A stretch of DNA of 64,000 nt, taken from Toxorhynchites rutilus septentrionalis. Lineage: Eukaryota > Arthropoda > Insecta > Diptera > Culicidae. Of the stretch, positions 55,033 to 64,000 are shown one piece after another. The notes under the pieces were generated by a model that ran no database searches, was not told the origin of the DNA, and saw only the letters and a list, made by a program, of their open reading frames with translations. The stretch lies in NCBI RefSeq assembly GCF_029784135.1, contig NC_073745.1, positions 165,849,328-165,913,327 on the forward strand, read 5' to 3'. How positions within the stretch are numbered: position 1 is the stretch's first letter; the number at the start of each line of letters is the position of its first letter. Both the position numbers and the translations under genes were made by a program.

Positions 55033-55409
55033 TTTTTTCTACTTAAAGTACGTTGTCATGACCCTAATTTGAATTATTTTCTATAGACGTTCAGATATTC
55101 TCAAAAAAACTTGTCATTATAATATAAAATTATCTCAAAACATATTTTTTATGACGTTTTTTCACCACTTGCGGGCAATAGTGATTTTCACTTACATAGA
55201 GTACTAATTTGATTAAGGAAAAATCATGTTCATTCATAATTTTCATTTTAAAAGTGTATTCATTCCTTCTGCAAATCCATACTGTCATGCCTATTCCCCA
55301 ATATCGTAGTTCGTTAGTCGAAAATACTGAATAATTAAACAAACCAAATGGCATCACTGGTGGTTCTTTTTTCCACTCCGCTAAACTGTCATCTCAAACA
55401 AAAACAAAT

Positions 55410-56340
55410 GGATCATACAACTGGTGAGTATGAAATATATTTCGGCTTTTTAATTATTAATTATTTTATCTTGTCTTATCAGCTATGAATACATTCGACT
55501 CGTTTGCTTCCATCAATCGGTAAGTGAGAAAGATGATTTCTCCCATCACCACAGTGCGGATTTCCACTTCTATCACAGCAGCCAACAACATCCGTTTTCC
55601 TGCAGCAGTAACCTCCAACCCCTGTTGGCAATGCCGCGGGACAGCATTAACAGCAGCAGCAGCAGAATTTGACCATGGTATGGTATTGCGAAGAACTTTC
55701 CCCATTAGAGGTTCCGTGCTTCGCGCACATTCAAAAATCCTCTTCAGACGTGAAAACTCAACGACAAGGAGGTATTTATCAACTTGCTCAGCTGAATTAC
55801 CACCCGGAGGAACCCGAATGCACTGAGATTCCGTTGTATAGTAGAATGAAAATAGGCGAGGTAAGCGAACGTAATCGCATGATATTTTAATGTTCGCATT
55901 TTTATCCGGATCATACAACTGGTGAGTAGGGAATTAATTTCTGCTTTTCACTTACTAATCATTTTATTTTGTTTCAACTATGAATACATCCGACTCAATC
56001 AATCGGCGAATGAGAAAGATGATTTCCCTCATCACCACATTGCTTATTTCCACTTCTGTCACACCAGCCAACAGCATCAGCTTTCCCGCAGCAGTATCCT
56101 TTAAGTCCAGGGTGCTATTCCGGGGAACAGCATCAACAGCAACAGCAGCAGGACCTGGCCATCGATAGTATTTCGAGCAATTTTCCCCATCGGAGATCCC
56201 GTGCTTCACGCACATTGAAGAATCCTCCTCAGCCACATATCTGTGTCATCAAGGGCAAGGAGGTATTCATCAATGTACTCAGTCGGATTTGAATCGTCAA
56301 TCCAGACAACCCGGATGCACCGATTCCATTATATACCTTA
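55410..56340 (+). pseudogene. Tandemly duplicated (~498 bp) gene-like fragment
   Basis: GGATCATACAACTGGTGAGTA occurs at 55410 and 55908. Each copy continues with similar sequence: an intron-like TTTCAGC/TTTCAAC tract, ATGAATACATYCGACTC, GAGAAAGATGATTTC and a CAGCAGCAGCA run. The second copy could read NPPQPHICVIKGKEVFINVL. Frames are broken. The host gene was not recognised. Confidence 0.5.
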
Positions 56341-56710
56341 TTTTTATTATACATGGATTTTTATTATTTTTTTTCAATAAAATGATTAAAATCGATCAAT
56401 GTATTTCCTTTTCATTTTCAATAACAAACCAATACAAACAAGCAGCAAGCAGTGCTGGAAGCAGCGCTGCAAGCAGGTCGACGAATTGCACATGTTGGCG
56501 AAAAAGTGGCGTCAAGTTGTTCGATGAATGCATATGAAAGGTCGATAACTCGATTGCAAGGTGGCAGCATTTGAGGTCGATTGTTGACATTTCATCGACC
56601 CGATCTTGGCAGGCAAAACGGAATGTGGGTTGATCTAGTACGACTGTAAATTGAAAATACGACGAATGGCTTGTACGAAAACAAGGATGGGATTTGCGTA
56701 CGTATCCTAT

Positions 56711-57161
56711 TGGCGATCTAACGTACAAATCTACACCTAGGCGGCGCTGCGGTGAAAGTGATGATGGTTTTAAATTTTGCCATGTGAGCTTATGGAAGGT
56801 TTGTACTTCTTTCCATAAATTACAATGTTATAATCATAAAAGATTATTTGATTGCGATGAGCTTGTAAGAAATTTAATTCTGCGCAATTTTATATATAAC
56901 ATGTTATTTATTTACCTCTTCCAGTAGTGAAAACTATAAAAATGTTGACAATGGTTGAATTAAAGAAGGAAATTCGAGAGCACAATCAAACACAAGTAGA
57001 AAAATGTACGATTCCTGCATGTGAGAACTACCTTGGAAAACCCGGAAGTAAAATATACGTGATTTGTTTTTGAGTTTTAGGTTACATTAGCATCATTTTC
57101 TTAGTTCAAAAACAAAATCCAGATGTCTCACCGATCGTTTACGTTTTGCGTTAGATCGCCA
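56711..57161. mobile_element. 451-bp DNA element with perfect 13-bp TIRs
   Basis: Starts TGGCGATCTAACG and ends with its exact complement, flanked by AT (56709-56710, 57162-57163). Removal restores CCTATTCG as in element A. Short frames inside (for example one with ESDDGFKFCHVSLWK) are not recognised. Confidence 0.85.
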
Positions 57162-57188
57162 ATTCGTTCGAAAACTATGATAAGGGTG

Positions 57189-57409
57189 TATAATGATAAG
57201 TTTAGTGGGAATCTAATCTCGTATCCAGATGTCGACACCGTACCGTTGTCATCGCGGATACGTTTCATTCCGTTTCCACCGTGAAGTATATTCGAAGTTT
57301 ATTCGAGAATCAGGCCCATTGAAATTCAACGAACGCAGTATTCAAAACGTCAAAAGTAATTGAACGAAAAAGTTTTCAACACAAATCGCGCGTGACTCGA
57401 CGTGCTGAG
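57189..57409. other. Sequence between element C and Harbinger composite
   Basis: 57362-57410 is an inverted copy of 57548-57597 (AAATCGCGCG, TCGACGTGCTGAGTT). No gene. Confidence 0.5.
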
Positions 57410-57804
57410 TTAGGTCATCTACACACTAGGCAACCTAAGTTGGAAAGCAACTTAACGAATCTGTCAAAAAAGTTGAGAACATGTGTAATCAAATGGGATC
57501 ATACACACTAGGCAACTGGCAACTTTTGTCGGACCAACTTTTTCGATTCAACTCAGCATGTCGAGTCGCGCGCGATTTGTGTCGGCAACCTTTTCGTTCA
57601 ATTTCTGTTGACATTTCAATTTATGCGTCGTTAAGTTAAATATTTGTGAGTGGTGATAGCCAGCAGCATTAAACAGTCAAAAGAGGCCCACTTCATAGAA
57701 ACACGAACAAAAGGTAAGTATTTTGCTACTTCAATATATAATTTTACAAATGATATATGTTATTTTCTAATAAAGCGATCTAAAATTGAAGAATTTTCAG
57801 GAAC

Positions 57805-57950
57805 ATGAACGAGCAGCAGATCAACATCATGCTAGTGCAGGAAGTGGAGAAACATCCGATACTGTACAACTTCACACTTCCTGGCTATGCAAAAAAAGAT
57901 GAAACTGAAATGGCATGGATAGAAATTGGAAAAAAAGTACAGATGTCAGG
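57805..57950 (+). pseudogene. Harbinger accessory MADF/Myb-like protein, first exon
   Basis: The ATG at 57805 follows a TTTTCAG acceptor-like site. The peptide MNEQQINIMLVQEVEKHPIL then LYNF...AWIEIGKKVQMSG matches a MADF fold N-terminus. A GTATGT donor follows at 57951. PIF/Harbinger elements encode such a DNA-binding partner beside the transposase. The remaining exons were not recognised. Confidence 0.7.
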
Positions 57951-58093
57951 TATGTGATTAATATATTTAAACTTTAGTTTATACAAATAGAAAAGCTACG
58001 GACTCTCCATCTTGTTTTTGGTTTATTGAAGAATTTTTCGTTTCGTTTGTAACTGTTGCAGGTGGAGCTGATCGTCTCCACGGTGGTTCTACG

Positions 58094-58279
58094 TTATGTT
58101 GTGTTTTGTTTCTTGGGCTCTCGTGGCCCGGATGTAACCACGTATGGTGGCATTTTCCGCAAGTTCCACAGTAAACAATTACTGCATAATCTCCTCATTT
58201 GAATTATATTCATCTTTTCCTTATGCGGCATTTTTTCAAATGCACTACATTTTATAATGTAGTGCTCCTTCTTGCACAA
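58094..58279 (-). pseudogene. BEL/Pao gag zinc-finger fragment
   Basis: CKKEHYIIKCSAFEKMPHKE then MRRLCSNCL is the BEL Gag Cys/His pattern, distinct from the full BEL element at 34.6-41.4 kb. Only ~60 aa remain, embedded in the Harbinger element. Confidence 0.65.
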
Positions 58280-58335
58280 TGCACGATGAGGTACTTGTTT
58301 TTTGTTGGCTAGTACTATACAAAACAGTTGGAAGT

Positions 58336-58812
58336 CTATAGAAGTTTAAATCTATCCCAAAATTCGGAGTATATAACAGCGATAATGGATAATAAAATGT
58401 ATTCATAGGTTGGTGGTTTTACCTCAGAGTTATAAGCAACCTTTCCTCTCCATCCACACATTCTCTCAACTGCGTATTCTTTTTTTGAATTGCAGGAGAA
58501 ATTAGTTGGACCAAGTTGGAATACGTGCTCTTCGCCATCCGGTAGAAGCACAAAAATTTATTATCCGGAATTTGCAACTCCTTTGCAGCTACAAATAATC
58601 TTCTGGTGAAGTTTTTTTTCCAGATAGGGATGGACCCACAATTTTCTTCGAATGGCATTCCTTCGTCTGACGTAGTATCTAAATAGTAATTCATCACTGG
58701 AATCATCGCTGGAATCGTCTCCGTCAGACCATAAATCTGACGGTAATGATGGATCAAAATCATTATCCACAACATGTACATCCTGGATTTGATTATACGC
58801 CATGTTTCTCAT
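58336..58812 (-). pseudogene. Harbinger transposase N-terminal fragment
   Basis: Pieces across shifted frames: an acidic linker with DDSSDDSSDELLFRYYVRRR (58812 onward), FYRMAKSTYSNLVQLISPAI, then LRECVDGEERLLITLR as in PIF/HARBI1 N-terminal regions. The DDE core is absent or beyond recognition. Confidence 0.7.
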
Positions 58813-58859
58813 GTTTCCATATGGTTCATTAACTCCATTAGTTCGATATTCTATCGCAT

Positions 58860-59570
58860 GTTCTTTTTCCTTTTCATGTTCAACATTTATATGTTATAGT
58901 TTTTGAGAAATAATCGACCAAAAGTTTTCTGATTCGAAAATCTACAATATTCTTGATTCTAGCACAAATACTTAAAATAATAAGTATAAATTCTATTGGG
59001 TAATCATTTATAGTTAACAGATAGATTGCACAAACGTATTGTTAAATTTGTGGTATCGTAACAACGAGAAAGAATTCAAAACTATAAAAATAATACAGAA
59101 TTTCGCAAAAATACGATTCTGAAATTCACTTACGTTAAATTTTGTTAAATATTGACACGACGGTATGCTTTTCAAATCAAAAATCAAATTTGAATTTTTG
59201 TTTTGTTATATGAGCTGTAGCACTTTCAATAGAATGTCATTCAGGAATGCCAGATAAACAGATTTTTCTGTTATAGTGCAAATTGTATTTTAAAGCAGCC
59301 CACTTTGACTTCATTTTAGATTTTAAAAACTCTCACAAATTTTAATTTTGATGCCGTTTTCAAAATCAAGTAATTGTATTTTTTCCTTTCGCTCATATCA
59401 GGAAAAATGTCAAGAGAAAAATCATAATTCGCTTTTCTTATTTAATTAAAGATATGGCATCTCTGTTAGCGATTATGACGGATAAAAACTTAACGAATTC
59501 ATCGCGTTCGAGTTGTCTCAATGTGCAGAGCTGAGTTGGCGATGCGATTGACATCGCCAACATAGATCGG
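58860..59570. other. Noncoding interior of the Harbinger composite
   Basis: About 700 bp of AT-rich sequence with no ORF or motif recognised. Confidence 0.4.
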
Positions 59571-59649
59571 GTTGCTGTTGCCTAATGTGTAGACGGCCTT
59601 AAATCGAAAAAGTTGGTCCAACCTAAGTTGCCAGTTGCCTTGTGTATGT

Positions 59650-59998
59650 CAGGGGTATGACTAAAACGTCGAATCCCTCATATTGCCAGTGTACCCAATA
59701 TTGCTACGGTTCACTGACATTTTGGTTCTGTCAATTACTGTTGTTTACAACTCGGCCAGGTTATATAGTCGAATAGTGGCTAACTTTAAACTCCATGTTA
59801 AATGTAAACACCTCCGTGTGGAACCGAAATATGAAAATCGCTCATGCAGTTAAAAATAAAGCAGCGCATTTTTCTTTATTTTTACTATCTCTGTGATTTC
59901 AACGATTGCAATCCTCGCAAATGATATGTTGGTCAACAAATGACGCCATATTGATTTTGATTTCGGGTAGCCTATAGTCAATTGATGTCTAACCCCTG
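59650..59998. mobile_element. 349-bp hAT-like MITE, copy 2
   Basis: Same family as 42149-42478, CAGGGGTATGAC to GTCTAACCCCTG. Flanks GTGTATGT and GTGTATGC form an 8-bp duplication with one mismatch. It is inserted in the right terminus of the outer Harbinger element. Confidence 0.88.
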
Positions 59999-60099
59999 GT
60001 GTGTATGCCTCCATATGATGTCACATGCTCTCAACTTTTTTGACATATTCGTTAAGTTGGTTTCCAACTTAGGTTGCCTAATGTGTAGATGGCCTTATA

Positions 60100-60475
60100 A
60101 CAATAATGATCTGCTTTTAGCACGAAGTGCAAGTATTTGAAGCGTTGTTCAGTAGTTATTTGCAAATTGTCATCGTACAACGTAATTTATCCAATGTACG
60201 AAGCGGTCAGTCAAACGTCCAATGTAACATTTTTCGCTCGGAGGCTTCAATTTCAAACTAAAATCACATAACAACAGTTACGATTGGATTTACAGAGTTA
60301 TTATTGACTGCTAGTGGTAAAAGTAGTGATAAAGATCGATTCCTTTTGAAACAACTCGCGGAACAATGTTCCGGTCTTAAACTTCGATTTTCACGAGTTG
60401 ATGTGAATATTACATAGGACCTTTTCAAAAATTACGCGAGAATTATTCTTTTATTGGTTTCGGCAGTATATCAGA
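60100..60475. other. Unassigned sequence
   Basis: About 375 bp between Harbinger-type elements; nothing recognised. Confidence 0.4.
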
Positions 60476-62100
60476 CTTAAGCCGGGTTCAGACGGTGCGA
60501 GTAAAGCCGGGTTCAGACGGTGCGAGTAAGCATACGAGTCGGTCTAGTCAGTTACTGCAGTGCAGCTACTCACACCGTGTGAACACATCATGCCAGTTAT
60601 TGTCATGTGTGATCCGGCGTGCGAGCTACTTCAAAGTTTTTTGAATTTACTCGCACTTGCATGCTTCACAACGTCAAAAACAGAATTTAGCGTTCGAATC
60701 AGTGATGCCAAATGTAATGAAATGTCTCTATTTTTAAGATATTTGAAAATATGTGAAGATATTTATAGACTTGAAAATTATTGGAAAAACAAATAAAACC
60801 CTCATAGTTTCTAAACGAAATAATTGTTATTTCGTTTTGCACGCTGGCGGGGCACGCTTTCTTTTTGAGATAGTTTTCTTGAGAATCTCTAATATAGAAT
60901 CATTATCAGATCACAACTTACAAAAAAAAGTATTGTTCTAAGAAACAGAATACATATTCGATTTAAAAAAGTACATTTTCATTCATTATTAAAATTTTTG
61001 AAGCGTATTTATTGCACCTGCAAATCGACTGTCATTTTCATTTCACAAAATAAATAAAATTAAAAAAAAAATCTTTTAGACTACCATTTATAACATCACA
61101 TCCTTTCGGAATTATCTGAGCTATGGATGTTTTCGAGATTCTAAAAAATATCGACAACAATCCCAACGATATTCCAAAACAAAGGCACATCAATGTCATT
61201 TCTAATTTAACTCTTGCAGGTACAGCATCCCTCATGACTGTATCTTGGCGTTGTATTCGTGGAGCAATTAAATCCAACAGTTTTTTCACTTGTTCAGGTG
61301 TTATTATCAACACTGCTCTGTAATCTCGGGATCCTCATCGTAGAGTTCCTTCAATATTGTATTTGTTGCTCCTTTTCTTTGCATCTAATTCCTGGCCCGA
61401 ATCCTTTTCTCTTTCTGCTTTTTCGGATAGTACCTTCAGTTCAAAGAAATTCAGCACAAAGTATGTATTTTTAAACACGATCAGCGTTTGTTTTGCTATA
61501 AAATTGTGTGATGATACATTCAACTGAAAACCTAAGATGAAAACTGCCAATAAAGAAGTCGATTTTGGACCAATCATTTGACAAATTCGGACCTGATTGC
61601 TGTTTCTGACTGTTTGATGGACATTTGAAAAGTCGCCTGGCATCCCTGGTAAACCCGTGCCGTAGTATCTAGTTTCTCGCCAGCAGCTCACACTGTGTGA
61701 ACGGACAAGGCGAGTCAACCAATTGTCAAGCGAGTCCACCGGGTCAGTAGCTGCTCATTGTCAAGTCAGCTACTAGCAACGTATAAATGGGCCTTAAGCA
61801 TACGAGTCGGTCTAGTCAGTTACTGCAGTACAGCTACTCACACCGTGTGAACACATCATGCCAGTTAGTGTCATGTGTGATTCGGCGTGCGAGCTACTTC
61901 AAATTTTTTTGAATTTACTCGCACTCGCATCCCTCAAAACGTCAAAAACAGAATTTAGCGCTCGAATCAGGGATGCCAAATCTTTACATTGTCTTTACAT
62001 GTCTCTATTTTTAAGATATTTGAAAATATGCGAAGATTATTATAGACTTGAAAATTATTGAAAAAACAAATAAAACCCTCATAGTTTCTAAGCGGAATCG
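60476..62100. mobile_element. Second Harbinger-type remnant with ~270-bp direct repeats
   Basis: 60525-60800 (CATACGAGTCGGTCTAGTCA...) recurs at 61797-62080. A duplicated GCCGGGTTCAGACGGTGCGAG occurs at 60481 and 60510. Near 61776-61795 the end TATAAATGGGCCTTA resembles a Harbinger terminus with its TTA. Transposase remains lie between the repeats. Confidence 0.6.
61038..61739 (-). pseudogene. Harbinger transposase fragment
   Basis: The downstream part (61313-61038) reads KKLLDLIAPRIQRQD, then a LMCLCFGISL region, FFRISKTSIAQIIP and ALNGSL-like sequence, as in the N-terminal domain of PIF/Harbinger transposases. The upstream frame (61739-61335) with CWRETRYYGTG and LSEKAEREKDSGQE may be its N-terminal part. 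The DDE residues were not found. Confidence 0.65.
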
Positions 62101-63690
62101 TTGTTATTAAACGGTTTTATTTAGCTTGCCCTGTAATCTGTTTGTATGTTTGTAACATGTCCCACATTAGTAGAAATTTGACCCCCTTCTTGTTGACCGA
62201 TTGATCTGAAATTTGGAACACACCTTTATCTCTGTAGTCATTACAAAACTGCGTATTTCATTATCTTGTAAATCCAAGATAGAGGCCGCTACAAAATGGC
62301 GGATCCCTTTCTTCCTCAAAACCTCATCAATGTGGGTTTTCCAAAACCCCATCAATATGGGTATCAAATGAAAGGGCTTGACTAGCAGAATACAGTTATT
62401 TAAGAAAAATGCAAATCCAAGATGGCTGCCACTACTAAATGGCGGACTACATAGTTTCCCAAAACTTCATTAATATGGGTGTTGGGGGGAAGCAAACTAC
62501 GCCACTGATGACTTGATCTGAACCTGCGCATCCGGACGGTGCCACTCCATGACGCACCCAGACAATCATTGACAGCTAGCTGTCATCACTGTCATTCTGA
62601 AAACTTCTCTCGTACCACACATTCTTTGCTAATCACAAAAAAGGAGTAGAGATAGAACCCAAAATAAAGTTGAATTCCCAAATTGTTAAATAATTGAATC
62701 ATCCTGTCGTGCTTTGAATTTAAAACGAGGAGATCAAATGTAGGTAAAACCTAATAATGTAAAGTTCTTGTTTAATTATTGTTTCTCTTAATAAATACAG
62801 CTTTGAGCTCGCTATACATTGATAAAAACGCGTGCTGAATAGAACCTCCGAAACCCCCGTAACAATGGGTATCAAATGAAAGGGATTGACTAGCAGAACA
62901 CGGTTATTTATGAAAAATGCAAATCCATCAAAATTCTACCAAATGGCGGACTACATATTATGTCAAAACACCATTAATATGGGTATCAAATGAAAGGGCT
63001 TGAATAGTAGATCACAGTAGATCATGAAAAATTAAAATCCAAGATGGCCGCAATCACAAAATAGCAATATACTTTATTAAACGGTTTTATTTAGCTTGAA
63101 CTGTTCGTATGTATGTATGTATGTCTGTAGGATTGTCCCACAGTAATAGAAATTTGACCAATAGGAACTGACCGGATAGGAACTGCTGTCATTTTAAAAC
63201 TGCTTATCTTGAAAAATCCAATTTGGCCTCCGCTCAAAATCGCTGATTCCATATCATCTCAAAAAAAAAGGTTGATTGAGATATGTGTATCAAACCAACG
63301 AACTTGACTTGGAGAACACACTATGTATTTTCTGCAATCTACTCAATATCGGTATCAAATGAAATTTTTTGACTGATAGAATACAGTACAATGCCTTTAT
63401 TGTAGAGAAATATTCTAATGAAACAGATAATGTACTAAAAACTAGAAAATAAAATGAGTAAACAAAAACTTTTTAAATTATAAAATCCATTCATTTTCAT
63501 TATCCACAATTAGTGATTTCATCATATGTCCCACTATTTTATTTTAGTCTTATCAATGCCCTAGACTAATGAAGGAGAGGTGTGATAACTACTAACTGCA
63601 ACTTGCCTAATTATTTTCTCTAGCTTTTAGTACATTATTATGTTTAATCACAAATAAACCGTTTAACTTAAAAAGTTTTTTTACTCATTT
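62101..63690. repeat. Interspersed repeat block (Aedes-type composite)
   Basis: Recurring modules: ATGGGTATCAAATGAAAGGG-type (62356, 62868, 62978), CAAGATGGC/AAATGGCGGA blocks, and TTAAACGGTTTTATTTAGCTTG at 62107 and 63077. Modules are shuffled. No coding potential was seen. Confidence 0.75.
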
Positions 63691-63695
63691 TATTT

Positions 63696-64000
63696 TGTTT
63701 TGCACGCTGGTGGGGCACGTTTTCTTTTTGAGATAGTTTTCTTGGGATTCTAAATATAAAATCATTATCGGGCACAATTTTCATTCGAAATTCACTCACA
63801 ACTTCCAAAAAAAGTATTGTTCTAAAAAACAGAATACATATTCCATTTAAAAAAGTAGATTTTCATTCATTATTTTAGTTTTTGAGGCGTATTCATTCCT
63901 CCTGCAAATCTACTATCATTTTCATTTCACAAATTGGTACACGAAGCTGCTGTCAAGGCGAAATAATTCAAAATTTGAAAAATCTTTTAGACTGCCATTT
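63696..64000. repeat. Partial repeat of 60828-61090, cut by window end
   Basis: TTTTGCACGCTGG-GGGGCACG and following ~260 bp match 60833-61088, so another Harbinger-type copy starts here and continues past the window. Confidence 0.75.

Larger units (their letters stand above)
54314..56629. mobile_element. 2.3-kb insertion in element C
   Basis: Inferred because the subterminal sequence of C breaks at GATAATGTAG (54313) and resumes at TTGATCTAGTACG (56630). About 12 bp of the A sequence are missing at the break. No terminal repeats or transposase were recognised. It holds a 56-bp perfect palindrome and a duplicated gene-like fragment. Confidence 0.55.
50483..57188. mobile_element. Element C: third gene-carrying copy, with nested insertions
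   Basis: Starts ATTGATTCGTCGGATACG, as in A from 26161, lacking the first ~33 bp. It ends AACTATGATAAGGGTG at 57188, as A does. It is interrupted at 54314-56629 and 56711-57161. It carries DDB1 and Gln-rich gene fragments in the same order and orientation as A. Confidence 0.8.
57413..60094. mobile_element. PIF/Harbinger composite (nested), 2.7 kb
   Basis: The outer ends GGTCATCTACACACTAGGCA and its near complement are part of ~145-bp inverted termini, flanked by TTA (57410-57412, 60095-60097), the Harbinger target type. A second internal terminus CCTAATGTGTAGACGGCC followed by TTA (59574-59598) shows a second, inner Harbinger-type copy. It contains a MADF exon (plus strand), transposase pieces (minus strand), a BEL gag scrap and a hAT-like MITE. 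Confidence 0.85.

Overview
The window looks like transposon-dense dipteran chromatin, most probably from a mosquito of the Aedes type. The reasons are a mosquito-like 18S rRNA sequence, broken insect-type DDB1 and histone H2A copies, and dense nesting of Gypsy, BEL/Pao, I, R1 and Jockey elements with hAT-, Harbinger- and Tc1-like DNA elements. I find no intact host gene. Nearly everything is a mobile element, an rDNA fragment or a broken host-gene copy. Species and family names rest on motif reading, since no database search was possible.

Region 1-17.3 kb is a broken ribosomal DNA unit on the minus strand. It holds intergenic spacer with 111-bp repeats, two promoter-like copies, an external transcribed spacer, and the first ~858 nt of 18S rRNA. 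The 18S is cut by an I-type LINE (LINE-1, running from 12641 down past position 1). LINE-1 was in turn split by a young, apparently intact Gypsy retrotransposon (677-9324; TSD GTAG; gag and pol joined by a textbook -1 slippery site). A mariner transposase lies at the far side of the spacer.

Region 17.3-24.4 kb holds an R1-clade LINE (LINE-2) with a 40-nt A tail, 362-bp repeats in its 3' UTR and a broken ORF1 and ORF2. An H2A pseudogene and a hairpin repeat follow. The 5' leader of LINE-2 is homologous to the leader of the unrelated LINE-1.

Region 24.4-34 kb is the most unusual part. A Jockey LINE (LINE-3) carries a 3.8-kb element (A, 26129-29931) with CACCCTTAT termini and a 3-bp ATT duplication. 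A carries genomic pieces of DDB1, including an intron, and of a convergent Gln-rich gene. A related copy (B, from 30107) lies inverted beside it across a ~175-bp LINE spacer, so the pair could fold into a hairpin with arms of about 3 kb. A third copy (C, 50483-57188) carries the same two gene fragments.

Region 34-42 kb holds small Tc1-like elements and a young BEL/Pao element (34615-41399) with one 1,903-aa ORF that begins with a PHD finger.

Region 42-50.4 kb is a degraded I-clade LINE with RNase H (LINE-4). It is inserted with a 13-bp TSD into a fragment of the A/C element family and is itself split by a 1.8-kb element with 198-bp repeats.

Region 50.5-64 kb holds copy C with nested insertions, a nested PIF/Harbinger composite (57413-60094; TSD TTA; MADF exon and transposase remains), a second Harbinger remnant, and low-complexity interspersed repeats to the window end.
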